A stretch of 64,000 bases of DNA, from the NCBI RefSeq assembly GCF_003991905.1, contig NZ_RSCL01000009.1, positions 243,894 to 307,893 on the forward strand. The letters are read 5' to 3'. A model generated the notes under the pieces. That model saw nothing but the letters and a program-made list of their open reading frames with translations. It had not been told where the DNA came from and searched no databases. This DNA comes from Dulcicalothrix desertica PCC 7102. GTDB taxonomy: Bacteria > Cyanobacteriota > Cyanobacteriia > Cyanobacteriales > Nostocaceae. Position numbers and translations under genes: made by a program. Positions 38,921 through 47,649 of this stretch are shown here, piece after piece. Each line of letters opens with the position of its first letter. Position 1 is the stretch's first letter.

Positions 38921-40504
38921 TTAAACTTCCGGCTGCAAATCTGTACTATAAAGCTTTTTCCCGTCTAAATTATACAACTCAACAGTCATTACTTTACTAT
39001 CGGCGCCAATTTTGACTGTTCCAAAAAATTGTAAACCTTCGGAAGGCGCCTGATTTTGTTTTATCCCCGCAGAAACGCTTTGATATTTGACTTCGGGACC
39101 AAAGGTGTTATCTAATTTATTTGGGCCAAATGTTCCTGAGTTAAGAGGGCCTGCTACAAATTCCCAAAAAGGTTTAAAGTTTTGGAATTGCGCTTTATTC
39201 GGGTCATAATAATGTGCTGCTGCATAATGTACATCTGCTGTTAACCAGACAACGTTCTTTATATTGCGTTGCTTAATAAATCTTAGTAAATCAGCAACTT
39301 CTAACTCCCGACCTAAAGCGGCGCCATCGCCATTGGCAAAGTTCTCAAAATTAACTTTACCATCGGGTACAATTAAACCAATCGGCATATCACTAGCAAT
39401 TACTTTCCAGGTGGCTTTGGAATTTAATAGCTTTTGCTTTAACCATTGTAGTTGAGGTGTTGCTAAAAATGCTGTGTCTTTGCTTGCTATCGGTTGACGG
39501 TTCTCTGAATTGGCGCCTCGATAACTGCGTTCATCGAGCATTAAAATATCTAGTAACGAACCATAATTAAATGCACGATATATTCTTTCTGGGTCATTGG
39601 CATCAAACCGTATGGGAGTATATTCGAGAAAAGCTTGTTTTGCCCGCTTTGTCAGTAGCGACATATCTTTGACTTGATAGCGTTTGTCGTCAAAAATTTG
39701 TCCAGGATACCAATTATTCCGAACTTCATGGTCATCCCACTGTATTAACTGGGGAACTTCTGCGTTGAAGCGACAAACGTTTTCATCAAGTAAGTTATAT
39801 ATATAGTTACCGCGAAATTCTTTGAGTGTTTCCGCAACTTTCGATTTTTCTGGTGTCGTGATATTTTTCCACACTTTGCCGTTATCAAGTTTAACTTCTG
39901 CTTCTATCGGCACATCAGCATAAATTGTATCACCCGAATGAATAAAGAAATCAGGTTTTAATTTTCTAATGGCTTCATATATTTTCATACCACCGAAGTC
40001 AGGATTTATACCCCAACCTTGACCAGCAGTATCTCCCGACCATGCAAACAAGATATCTTTATTAGTTTTATTATCAGCCGCTGTGCGAAAAGTTCCTATC
40101 TCTGGTTTGCTAAATATATTTTTATCTGTCACATCTTGGAAAAGCACGCGGTAAAATATTTGTTGACCTTTGGGAAGATTTAATAAATTTAATCGTGCTG
40201 TAAAATCTGTTTTATCAGTAGCAATTGTGCCAATTATTTTGCGGATATTACGGAATAATTCGTTTGTTGAGTACTCAACAATCATCTGGGCAGGCTTATT
40301 AGTTTTACTCCAAATTACGGCATTGTTATTATTTATATCTCCACTCATTACACCATACGGTATTTGTGGGCGCCTTTTAGAGGAAATAACAATACCAGGA
40401 GCTTGACCAAAAGCTTTATTATTAAAAGCGTTCTCAGTAATAATGGTGCCAGTCGTAGCGAGAGACATTTTGATAAAGTGACGGCGTGATAACTGCTGTG
40501 ACAT
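38921..40504 (-). CDS. phoD: PhoD-family alkaline phosphatase (Tat-exported)
   Basis: Periplasmic phosphodiesterase/phosphomonoesterase for phosphate scavenging, 527 residues. The N-terminus SRRHFIKMSLATTGTII is a twin-arginine signal. PhoD features include PQIPYGVMSGDINNNNAVIW, LFAWSGDTAGQGWG with the metal-binding Asp, FFIHSGDTIYADVP, IQWDDHEVRNNW, MLDERSYR, and WLTADVHYAAAHYYD. These carry the Fe3+/Ca2+ ligands of the family. Length is close to usual. In cyanobacteria such genes are often under the Pho regulon; I did not see a convincing PHO box. A lipid kinase gene is divergent. Confidence 0.93.
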   Translation of the reverse strand: MSQQLSRRHFIKMSLATTGTIITENAFNNKAFGQAPGIVISSKRRPQIPYGVMSGDINNNNAVIWSKTNKPAQMIVEYSTNELFRNIRKIIGTIATDKTDFTARLNLLNLPKGQQIFYRVLFQDVTDKNIFSKPEIGTFRTAADNKTNKDILFAWSGDTAGQGWGINPDFGGMKIYEAIRKLKPDFFIHSGDTIYADVPIEAEVKLDNGKVWKNITTPEKSKVAETLKEFRGNYIYNLLDENVCRFNAEVPQLIQWDDHEVRNNWYPGQIFDDKRYQVKDMSLLTKRAKQAFLEYTPIRFDANDPERIYRAFNYGSLLDILMLDERSYRGANSENRQPIASKDTAFLATPQLQWLKQKLLNSKATWKVIASDMPIGLIVPDGKVNFENFANGDGAALGRELEVADLLRFIKQRNIKNVVWLTADVHYAAAHYYDPNKAQFQNFKPFWEFVAGPLNSGTFGPNKLDNTFGPEVKYQSVSAGIKQNQAPSEGLQFFGTVKIGADSKVMTVELYNLDGKKLYSTDLQPEV

Positions 40505-40642
40505 ATAGTGATATAACTTTTATCAAGATTGAATGAAATACAATTGTGAATCAATAAGTTTAAGAATAGATTTAGGCGCCTCGTAGCATAGTATATAAAT
40601 ATCGATTAAATTGGATGGATACCTCCAGGAATCGTTTAAATC

Positions 40643-41575
40643 ATGGCTGTACTGCTTCCTCCTGAACCTCGTGTCCTCATACTGTTTAATCCTTTTGCAG
40701 GTCAAGCATATAATCTTAAACAAACCTTGGAAAACGCTGCTAATATATGGCGAAGCAAAGGATGGGATGTCGAAGTACGTCCAACTAAGGCGCCTGGTGA
40801 TGCAATATTACAAGCACGGCTAGCCGCAGAACAAGGGTATGATATTGTAGTAGCCGCTGGTGGTGATGGTACAGTCAACGAAGTTGTAAACGGATTGGTA
40901 GGGACACGAACGGCTTTAGCTGTACTACCAATTGGCACAGTTAATATTTGGGCCCGTGAATTAGGTTTACCAATGGACTTGCATCGTGTTGCTAATGCTT
41001 TTTTAACAGCACAATTAGAACTGATAGATGTCGGTAAAGCAGGAGAAAGATTTTTTTTGTTAATGGCAGGTATTGGGTTTGACGGTGCAGTCACAGCACA
41101 AATTAACCCCGGAGAAAAGAAGCGATTGGGTATATTTGCTTATGTCAAACAAACATTACAGCTTGCATGGAATTATCAAGGAGTACGTTCATTCATCCGT
41201 ATTGATGGTAAACGAGTACGTGGACGTATACTATTAATCATAATAGGCAACAGTCAACTTTATGGTGGAATTGTCAAATTAACTGCCCATGCAATTGTTA
41301 ATGATGGTTTTTTAGATGTTTGTATAATTAAAGGACATAGTATGTTAGTGGCGCCGTTGCGTCTATTATCGGTATTTACACGTCGTTATAATCGTGACCC
41401 AAAAGTAGTATATTACCGCGCACAGCAAATTGAAATCAAAGGCAAGAAATTATTACCTGTACAAGTAGACGGAGATTATTTAGGAAAAACACCAATGAAC
41501 TTTCAAGTAGTACCCGAAAGTTTATGGGTGTTAGTTCCTAAAACTGTTGATAAATCACTATGGAAGAATGAATGA
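40643..41575 (+). CDS. diacylglycerol/lipid kinase (YegS/DgkB-like)
   Basis: 310 residues. DAGK catalytic domain with LILFNPFAGQAYN (nucleotide loop), VVAAGGDGTVNEVVNGL (about 70-86, the GGDGT signature) and PIGTVNIWARELGLP. The C-terminal beta-sandwich has MAGIGFDGAVTAQI and VQVDGDYLGKTPMNFQVVP near the end, which is where the metal-binding acidic residues of the family lie. It phosphorylates diacylglycerol or a related lipid at the membrane. No neighbour of the same pathway is seen. The start ATG follows a GGATACCTCCAGG-like sequence. Confidence 0.92.
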   Translation: MAVLLPPEPRVLILFNPFAGQAYNLKQTLENAANIWRSKGWDVEVRPTKAPGDAILQARLAAEQGYDIVVAAGGDGTVNEVVNGLVGTRTALAVLPIGTVNIWARELGLPMDLHRVANAFLTAQLELIDVGKAGERFFLLMAGIGFDGAVTAQINPGEKKRLGIFAYVKQTLQLAWNYQGVRSFIRIDGKRVRGRILLIIIGNSQLYGGIVKLTAHAIVNDGFLDVCIIKGHSMLVAPLRLLSVFTRRYNRDPKVVYYRAQQIEIKGKKLLPVQVDGDYLGKTPMNFQVVPESLWVLVPKTVDKSLWKNE

Positions 41576-41580
41576 AATAA

Positions 41581-41826
41581 CTACTTCTTAACTGGGGTTG
41601 GGGGTGATGTGTTGGTGCCAATTTGTTGCGCGGGTACAGTTTCTCCACACAAACGTGCTAAATTTAGCTTGGTGCGGTCTTTTGTTATCATATAGCAATT
41701 AGGAATTTCTCTTGTTGTTACTCTTGGATAACCATATTTTGCACGGGGTTTGGAACGGGCAAACGCTGGACTATTAAAGGTAATTAATACAACAAGGCAA
41801 ACAAAAGCTTTTGTAAAATGAAGCAT
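41581..41826 (-). CDS. small secreted hypothetical protein
   Basis: 81 residues with a clear Sec signal peptide (MLHFTKAFVCLVVLITFNSPAFA, cleavage after Ala-Phe-Ala at about 23). The mature part is basic and has one pair of cysteines (NCYMITKD and LARLCGETV), which could form a disulfide. Pro/Thr-rich tail. Not recognised; exported small protein. It converges on the lipid kinase gene with a gap of five bases. Confidence 0.6.
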   Translation of the reverse strand: MLHFTKAFVCLVVLITFNSPAFARSKPRAKYGYPRVTTREIPNCYMITKDRTKLNLARLCGETVPAQQIGTNTSPPTPVKK

Positions 41827-42023
41827 TTTAAATTCAGTAGTAATATTTTCCTCTATTTTAATATTGATAATGATTCACACGCAATTTTATATCAGGAAAT
41901 ATTTGATATCTTTACTTAATTGCTATAATACTTTATATTTTATTTTTATTAACTGTAGAATATATATTGCTGAAGGCGCCAAGCTGATATAATTAAAACG
42001 TCCGCTTGCTAAACGGAATTTTT

Positions 42024-42650
42024 ATGTCTAAACCTAAAATACTTCAAGAAGGGCAAACTTATACATTCCGTTCCTACTTCGAGTTACCTTATGAAACCGA
42101 AGATATTCTTGCGGAATTGGGTTATAGCTTTTCACGTGTACGTCTAACGTTACCTTCCTCCCAACGTATCCCAGAGCGTTTGCCTTCTTTACTTGAGCAA
42201 ATAGAAGAGTTATTACCTTTGGTAACATTATCCAGCGAAACGGCACGACGCGAAACATTAGTGGCACCTGTATTATTTGAGTTAGCGCGTTTTTGTAAGT
42301 GCCAACTGCGTTTAGAATATCCACTACAAGTTAGTTCTCAACTGCGCGGTAATTTGGATTATCTGGTGCGTAAAATAAATAGTATTGAAGAAGCAAAGAA
42401 AAACTTTCTTGTAGTAGAAGCAAAAAATGATGACTTATCAAGAGGATTTACACAATTATCAGCAGAATTAATTGCATTATCAATCTTTGAAGACTTGGAT
42501 ATTCTATACGGTGCGGTTACAGTCGGTGATGCATGGAGTTTTGGTAAATTAGAAGCACAGCAAAAGCACATTACCCAAGATATCGCATTGTACCGTGTAC
42601 CTGACGACTTAAATATATTGATGCAAATTTTAATCGGAATTATTGAGTAG
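42024..42650 (+). CDS. conserved cyanobacterial PD-(D/E)XK-like hypothetical protein
   Basis: 208 residues from ATG 42024 (MSKPKILQEGQTYTFRSYFELPYE). The first half is helical; the second half has the nuclease-like order ETLVAPVLFELARFC, then GNLDYLV with an Asp, then FLVVEAKNDDLSRGFTQLSAELIAL, giving Asp...Glu-x-Lys of the PD-(D/E)XK fold. I have seen near-identical hypotheticals in other filamentous cyanobacteria. It resembles the endonuclease/DUF-type subunits of restriction systems but without a partner. Function unknown, and a nuclease role is inferred only. Confidence 0.7.
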   Translation: MSKPKILQEGQTYTFRSYFELPYETEDILAELGYSFSRVRLTLPSSQRIPERLPSLLEQIEELLPLVTLSSETARRETLVAPVLFELARFCKCQLRLEYPLQVSSQLRGNLDYLVRKINSIEEAKKNFLVVEAKNDDLSRGFTQLSAELIALSIFEDLDILYGAVTVGDAWSFGKLEAQQKHITQDIALYRVPDDLNILMQILIGIIE

Positions 42651-42692
42651 GTGTATGAGTACTCACGCACCGACTCTTAATCAAACTATCAA

Positions 42693-43121
42693 CTACGAGT
42701 GAAAAGGACAACCAGATTCCAACTTGTCACCAGAACTAGATTTTTGCCCAGATGTTAATTTTTCTAGAAATGCGTTTGTATCAAAATAATGTTCCACAGA
42801 TTCTATTTTTAAATCATCCGAAACGCGCGCAACACTCATCCCAACAACTTCAATAGTTTCTCCAGTTGGTTCAAAATCTTTATAACGTCCTGTAAAAGTT
42901 CCCCAATGGCGCCATTTAAAGCTTACATTAGGTGGGCCAGAAAATACTTCAACTAGGGAGCAAACGAACCCCGCAGGAAAAGCGTTATGGAATAAATGCG
43001 CGCTAGACTCAAAATCTTCAACCTTGGGATTGTAGTGTTCTGTCTCTGTAATAAAAAGATTATAAGTTCCTTGGTCAACAATATCTGAAGCAGTATAAGC
43101 TTGTAAACTTATTTTATACAT
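42693..43121 (-). CDS. SnoaL-like (NTF2-fold) protein
   Basis: 142 residues from ATG 43121. The beta-rich cone fold of SnoaL/NTF2-like proteins is suggested by FHNAFPAGFVCSLVEVFSGPPNVSFKWRHW (core strand with typical Phe/Trp pattern), GTFTGRYKDFEPTGETIEVVGMSVARV and EHYFDTNAFLEKL, which matches ester cyclase-like polyketide-modifying relatives. The catalytic Asp/His of SnoaL cannot be assigned with certainty. The C-terminus SGCPFHS resembles tails seen in some stress-related NTF2 proteins. It follows the helicase gene by 38 bases in the same direction. Confidence 0.7.
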   Translation of the reverse strand: MYKISLQAYTASDIVDQGTYNLFITETEHYNPKVEDFESSAHLFHNAFPAGFVCSLVEVFSGPPNVSFKWRHWGTFTGRYKDFEPTGETIEVVGMSVARVSDDLKIESVEHYFDTNAFLEKLTSGQKSSSGDKLESGCPFHS

Positions 43122-43159
43122 TACATACTCGCTTAATATTAAGATTACGGCGCCAAATG

Positions 43160-45634
43160 TCACTTTCCCTCATCCGTTACATCCGTTATATCCGTTGCCA
43201 GGGATTTGTGTGGGAATTGTCGCACTAACAATCTAGGAGGATTTCCAGAATCTTCTGGTTTTAATATAGATGCTATCGGCGCCAATAATCCATTAAATAA
43301 GTCATCTACAAGTCGTTTATAAATTATACTGGATGCGAATAATTCCAATTCGCAACGAGTTTGATGATGATTCGCAAAAATATACAGTTTATCTAATAGT
43401 TTATAAAATGGTGGCGCCTGTTTTGCTATTATCTCTGACCACAATGGTGGTGTTTCTGTTGGTAATTTTTCGTCGTTCATGTTTAAACCAAGAGTTACTA
43501 TCAAATCAATACTATTAAATCCAAAGTTGATATATTTCTCTCCTAACATGCCAACAAAATGACCACTACTACTATCGAATTTGATTATTAAACATGTTCT
43601 GTTATCATTCAATAAACACCAACTACCAATATAATCTGTTGGTTGTACACTATTCGAGTTTAGGGTTAAAATTTCTTCTGCTTCATTATTATAAGATTTA
43701 AGCAGATTCGTTAGTTGAATGCGCTCTTCATGTGTCAAATATTTAATCGCGCTTTGCCACAGATGTAGGTCTTGGTTAATTAGTGTTTTTAATTTTGCGA
43801 CGTTACACTCTTTTATTGCCGCAATTACATCTGATGCTAGTTGTAGCATCTTCATTTGTATCCCAGAAACGCGCGCACGGTTGGCTGTAAAGGTATTTAC
43901 ATAATCCCATTGTTTTAATGCAACAGCCGCATATGTCAACATGACGTTCGCATTTACTACGTCATTTTCACTCGCGCTCACTACTCGCATACGATATGAT
44001 TCAAATACTTCTTCCCATGTTGCATCGGCGCCACACCCAAAGTATTTACACCAATTACTATTATTATTAAAATTTACAGCTTTATTCCCAAACTCCGCTT
44101 CCATCCAATATTGATACCACCATTCATCACCGAACGGTCGTACCCTTTTGAGATAATCATACCAAACTTGCATTTTTGCAGGTGATTTATCGCCATCGAA
44201 CACCGCACCTAAGAACCATTCAACAGGCGCCACTTTTCGGTAATGTTCAAAGAATATTCGTACTACTAAGCTGGGGTCACTACCTTTATTGATGATATTA
44301 TGTAGTTTCCTGCGTAAGTAAGCGACTTGGTGCCTTTCAGAGAGAGTTAAAAGCTCACCGTATTGGCTAAAATCAGGTTTACGACTTCTCGATTTAATTT
44401 CAGCGGCAAGGTTACTACACTTACTATATATATAGCCGCATTCACAAACTCGCGCGTAGCGATTAATTAAAGCGTTACACTGTGGGCACGATTTTAATTT
44501 TGGCTCAAATGTTTGTGGTTCTTTTTCAATTGGACATAATGAGATTGGATGATGCTCAGTCACAAATCCTAGTCTTGAAAAATTATCACAAAAGTCAAGC
44601 AAATAAGCGTAGGTTTTACCCGCATATTTTCGTGTTGGGCGCCCGCTCATCTGGTAAAGTTTGGATAAGCTGGCTGTAGGGTAAGCAAGTACTGCGGCGT
44701 TACATATAGGCGCATCGAACCCTTCGGTAAATACTGAAACACCTACTAGTGCTTTAATAATACCCGCATTATATTGTTCGTACAGGTCATCGCGTTCTTT
44801 AGTTGATGTAGTTCCAACAATTAAACCTGTACGTAAACCAGCATTATTAAGTTGTGTATACACATCTGTTGCTTGTTTGACTGTGCCACAAAAGACTACT
44901 GAATTTAAGTGCCCGTAATGCCGTTTGTATTCAAGCACGACTTTTTCGTTAAATGTGGCATCACACACCAATTCTAATGACTCGGCGGTATAATCATCGG
45001 TACCCATCGTCAACTTTGAGTAGTCAATTAAACCACCCCAGCCAAAATGGCGTACTGGTGTAACTTCACCCAACGCTGCTAGTTCGTCGAGGTATGGGCC
45101 AACTACTAAAGAATCATAAAATTGACAAAAACCTTGCTGTTGTTTTGTACGCCAGGGTGAACCCGTTAATCCTAAAAATTTACATTTACTTAGAGCAAAT
45201 ACACCACCGCTGTAGTGCAGCATAATATTATATGTAGTGCCCCAGTAACTTGTGGTGTGTGCCTCATCGAAAATTACTAAGTCTATATCGGGTGGTAAGT
45301 CACGGTTACTAAGGGTTTGTAGCATTGCCACTTGTACAGGCGCCTTATAATTGACAGGGTTGGCGCCGTGGATAACACTTGAGGCAATGCCATAAAATCG
45401 TTGTAGCTTATCTACTGTTTGCCCAACTAACTTGGTACGGTGACAGCAAAACAAGATACGTTTACCGTTTTGTACCCAACGCGCGATTAAATCTGCTGCT
45501 ACCACAGTCTTTCCACCACCTGTAGGCAAAAACAATAAGCATGATTTTTTACCTGAGTGGTAGTGATTTTCAATTTTTTCTAACAACTCTTGTTGTATGC
45601 TAGATAATTGGATGGCGCTTGCAGTAAATAACAT
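43160..45634 (-). CDS. DEAH superfamily 2 helicase with zinc ribbon, repeat-derived C-terminus
   Basis: About 824 residues. Superfamily 2 helicase core: Walker A LPTGGGKTVVAADLI (about 43), DEAH box LVIFDEAHTTSYWG, LTGSPWRTKQ, then the second RecA domain with VSVFTEGFDAPICNAAVLAYP and motif VI QMSGRPTRKY. After it lies a zinc-ribbon-like CPQCNALINRYARVCECGY, then a 400-residue C-terminal region rich in helices that I do not recognise. The protein ends SLATDITDVTDEGK, translated from an ATGTAACGG-type repeat. Its ATG (45634) abuts the ATG of the divergent gene. Related helicases occur in restriction, repair and anti-phage loci; the actual job is unknown. Confidence 0.85.
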   Translation of the reverse strand: MLFTASAIQLSSIQQELLEKIENHYHSGKKSCLLFLPTGGGKTVVAADLIARWVQNGKRILFCCHRTKLVGQTVDKLQRFYGIASSVIHGANPVNYKAPVQVAMLQTLSNRDLPPDIDLVIFDEAHTTSYWGTTYNIMLHYSGGVFALSKCKFLGLTGSPWRTKQQQGFCQFYDSLVVGPYLDELAALGEVTPVRHFGWGGLIDYSKLTMGTDDYTAESLELVCDATFNEKVVLEYKRHYGHLNSVVFCGTVKQATDVYTQLNNAGLRTGLIVGTTSTKERDDLYEQYNAGIIKALVGVSVFTEGFDAPICNAAVLAYPTASLSKLYQMSGRPTRKYAGKTYAYLLDFCDNFSRLGFVTEHHPISLCPIEKEPQTFEPKLKSCPQCNALINRYARVCECGYIYSKCSNLAAEIKSRSRKPDFSQYGELLTLSERHQVAYLRRKLHNIINKGSDPSLVVRIFFEHYRKVAPVEWFLGAVFDGDKSPAKMQVWYDYLKRVRPFGDEWWYQYWMEAEFGNKAVNFNNNSNWCKYFGCGADATWEEVFESYRMRVVSASENDVVNANVMLTYAAVALKQWDYVNTFTANRARVSGIQMKMLQLASDVIAAIKECNVAKLKTLINQDLHLWQSAIKYLTHEERIQLTNLLKSYNNEAEEILTLNSNSVQPTDYIGSWCLLNDNRTCLIIKFDSSSGHFVGMLGEKYINFGFNSIDLIVTLGLNMNDEKLPTETPPLWSEIIAKQAPPFYKLLDKLYIFANHHQTRCELELFASSIIYKRLVDDLFNGLLAPIASILKPEDSGNPPRLLVRQFPHKSLATDITDVTDEGK
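43171..43200. repeat. ATGTAACGG repeat translated as the helicase C-terminus
   Basis: CATCCGTTACATCCGTTATA on the plus strand; on the minus strand GCAACGGATATAACGGATGTAACG is read in frame as ATDITDVTD, just before the stop. Confidence 0.85.
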
Positions 45635-46309
45635 ATGCACGATAATAACAATGACTTAAGCAACCGGAATAATAAATTTTACCTCAATTTTACGCAAATA
45701 GGTAAAATTATTTTAGTTGATAATGAAAAATATTTTAAGTGCGAATCGGATGGATTGGTTTTCCCGATTAAAATCAAAGGTAATTATCGTTCACAAGACA
45801 CTGATGTTATAGATAAATTAGGATACTTTTCGATAATTCCAATTTGTGATAGTGGTGGAAAAATTATTTATTATCACATTATTGAGTTGAATCAAAAAGC
45901 TAAATCAGAAGTATTTATTATTCAAGCTAGGGTCAAGCAAACAATCCGCACTGGTGCTGTAGAGCTTTTACTTAATGCCCAAGGTAGTACAAATATCACA
46001 ATTCCTGTGCAAACAAATAATAAATTTAAAATGACTAATAATCTAATATACCTTTGTCAAGGGTATAGAGAAAATGATAAAATTTATATTTCTAATTATG
46101 CTCTTATTCCTGAAGTAGAAGAAACAACCGTAGTTGAACAATCAAATACAAAGGTCAATAAATATGCCGAAATTGTCGCATCGAACCAAGATGGTATCTT
46201 AATATACATTCCTGCAAGTGAAATTGAAACAACTCAATGGCGCCCGACTGCTGACAAAAAGTATAAGCTAGTGGCACTGCCAGATGGCATCAAAATAACT
46301 AATATGTAA
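45635..46309 (+). CDS. hypothetical beta-rich protein, divergent from the helicase
   Basis: Not recognised. 224 residues with two similar-looking beta-rich parts (about 12-85 and 90-150) and a third short one at the end; hydrophobic-polar alternation such as FYLNFTQIGKIILVDNEKYF and VELLLNAQGSTNITIPV suggests small barrels or sandwich domains. No membrane segment, no signal peptide. The start codon is immediately next to the helicase's start codon on the other strand (CATATG), so the two are likely to share regulation. It may be a partner of the helicase or the MmcB-like gene downstream. Confidence 0.55.
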   Translation: MHDNNNDLSNRNNKFYLNFTQIGKIILVDNEKYFKCESDGLVFPIKIKGNYRSQDTDVIDKLGYFSIIPICDSGGKIIYYHIIELNQKAKSEVFIIQARVKQTIRTGAVELLLNAQGSTNITIPVQTNNKFKMTNNLIYLCQGYRENDKIYISNYALIPEVEETTVVEQSNTKVNKYAEIVASNQDGILIYIPASEIETTQWRPTADKKYKLVALPDGIKITNM

Positions 46310-46403
46310 CTTGGTAAACTTTTTATAACAATTGTTGAATATATTTGCTAAATATGATATCTCAAGAATACTAAGAATTACAACAATTCTGTCTAGGATT
46401 TAA

Positions 46404-47537
46404 ATGGCAACAAGCAAAAAGTTAACGACAGAACCAGAAGAACCAAAATTAACAGATATTGAAAATCGTCTATCGCAATTACTGACTAAAAATCGGGCAG
46501 ATTGGACAGAGATGGCGAAGCTGACGTTGAATGTACAGCAAGAAAAGCTTTATAGACAAGGTGGTTTTTCTTCGTTTTCGGCTTGGGTGCGACAGTTAGC
46601 TGTTACCAACGACCGTGAACCGTCATTACTTTGGCGATTTATCAAAGCTGCGAAGTATTTTCTGAAGTTAACAGGAAACGATGATTTAGAGGAAGTTCAT
46701 AAAGCTGCGCGTATACCACCCGAAGCTTTAGAAAAACTTGAAAAACTCCAACGTCAGGCGCCAACTCCGGTATTTGAGACTTTAAAAAAGCGAGTTTTTT
46801 CTGGAGATGCAACGGTTGCAGAGTGTCGGCGCCTAGAAAAAGATTATAGACCACCGATTACAGAAGCACGCACAAATCGTGGGCGCCCGCACAAAGGACA
46901 AGAAGGAAAAATAGAACATTTAGGGCATTGGAGAGGAACGGCATTTAATACATTTATTGAGCAAACACAAGGAGAACTTGAAATTAAAGCGATACCAGCA
47001 GCAAGTAGTCGCTTTACAAGTCGTCAAATTGCATCGACAATCAAACGTGCGCTTAAAGAAGATTGCACTTGGATGCAAAACTATACAAATATTAGACACG
47101 CTCCAAAACATTGGACAACGCACCAAGAAGTACCTATTATCAAATCAGAAGTACTGCGTTTAGATTTAGTTGGTGTAGTTCGGTGGAATTTTAAACAGCC
47201 AAAAGACTTATTTGCCGTCAAAATTATTAGTTGCACCGATGATTTAGAATACTTCGCAAATTGGGAAAATTATTCAGAATACTGTAATTATCTTTGTTTT
47301 GCCAGTCCGCTCGATAACACCGAGTTATTAGATACACTTCGAGACACAGCATCACAATTTGACTTCATTGGCATTTTAGGTATAGATTTTTCAGCAAAGC
47401 TAAGTGACTCTATAGCATATCCTATACAAGTTATTCGCTATTCGCGGCGCCTGACTGGTAACAAGATAAGTTCTGTATACGAAACCCTATACGAACAAGT
47501 ACTCGGATGGTCAGAAATTGAAACCGACACAATGTAG
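46404..47537 (+). CDS. protein with MmcB-like nuclease-fold domain, catalytic residues altered
   Basis: 377 residues. The first 140 are helical (TDIENRLSQLLTKNRADWTEMAK), perhaps DNA-binding; a charged middle (ARTNRGRPHKGQEGK) follows. From about residue 248 the chain reads VLRLDLVGVV, then DLFAVKIISCTDDLEYFANWENYSEYCNYLCFASP. This is the pattern of MmcB/DUF-type PD-(D/E)XK proteins (R-DL...VVE-KSS--DF--D-KW--Y--YCD---FA), but the normal Glu-x-Lys is replaced by Lys-x-Ile, so nuclease activity is unlikely. Lies 95 bases after the previous gene in the same direction. The stop codon is inside a GTAGAGACG palindrome. Domain assignment is by remembered motif, not search. Confidence 0.6.
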   Translation: MATSKKLTTEPEEPKLTDIENRLSQLLTKNRADWTEMAKLTLNVQQEKLYRQGGFSSFSAWVRQLAVTNDREPSLLWRFIKAAKYFLKLTGNDDLEEVHKAARIPPEALEKLEKLQRQAPTPVFETLKKRVFSGDATVAECRRLEKDYRPPITEARTNRGRPHKGQEGKIEHLGHWRGTAFNTFIEQTQGELEIKAIPAASSRFTSRQIASTIKRALKEDCTWMQNYTNIRHAPKHWTTHQEVPIIKSEVLRLDLVGVVRWNFKQPKDLFAVKIISCTDDLEYFANWENYSEYCNYLCFASPLDNTELLDTLRDTASQFDFIGILGIDFSAKLSDSIAYPIQVIRYSRRLTGNKISSVYETLYEQVLGWSEIETDTM

Positions 47538-47567
47538 AGACGTGACATGTCGCGTCTCCGTCTCTAC
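47534..47567. repeat. GTAGAGACG...TCTCTAC inverted repeat
   Basis: The TAG stop of the MmcB-like gene (47535-47537) is part of this element. Same family as the palindrome inside the ChlH-type gene. Confidence 0.85.
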
Positions 47568-47577
47568 ACGGTTATTA

Positions 47578-47649
47578 TTATTCCATTTTTGAAACAAACA
47601 AAGCTGAGAACAATACATATCCACCCAAAAAAGCAAAAATCGCAACCAT
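47578..47649 (-). CDS. possible 23-residue membrane peptide
   Basis: A short open frame (MVAIFAFLGGYVLFSALFVS then KME and TAA) preceded by a perfect AGGAGG (complement of 47657-47662) with 7-base spacing. The product is one hydrophobic helix, like the tiny subunits of photosynthetic complexes (PetL, PetN, PsbX and similar). I cannot match it to one of these with confidence; the N-terminus is vaguely PetL-like but shorter. The ribosome binding site is the main evidence. Confidence 0.45.
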   Translation of the reverse strand: MVAIFAFLGGYVLFSALFVSKME

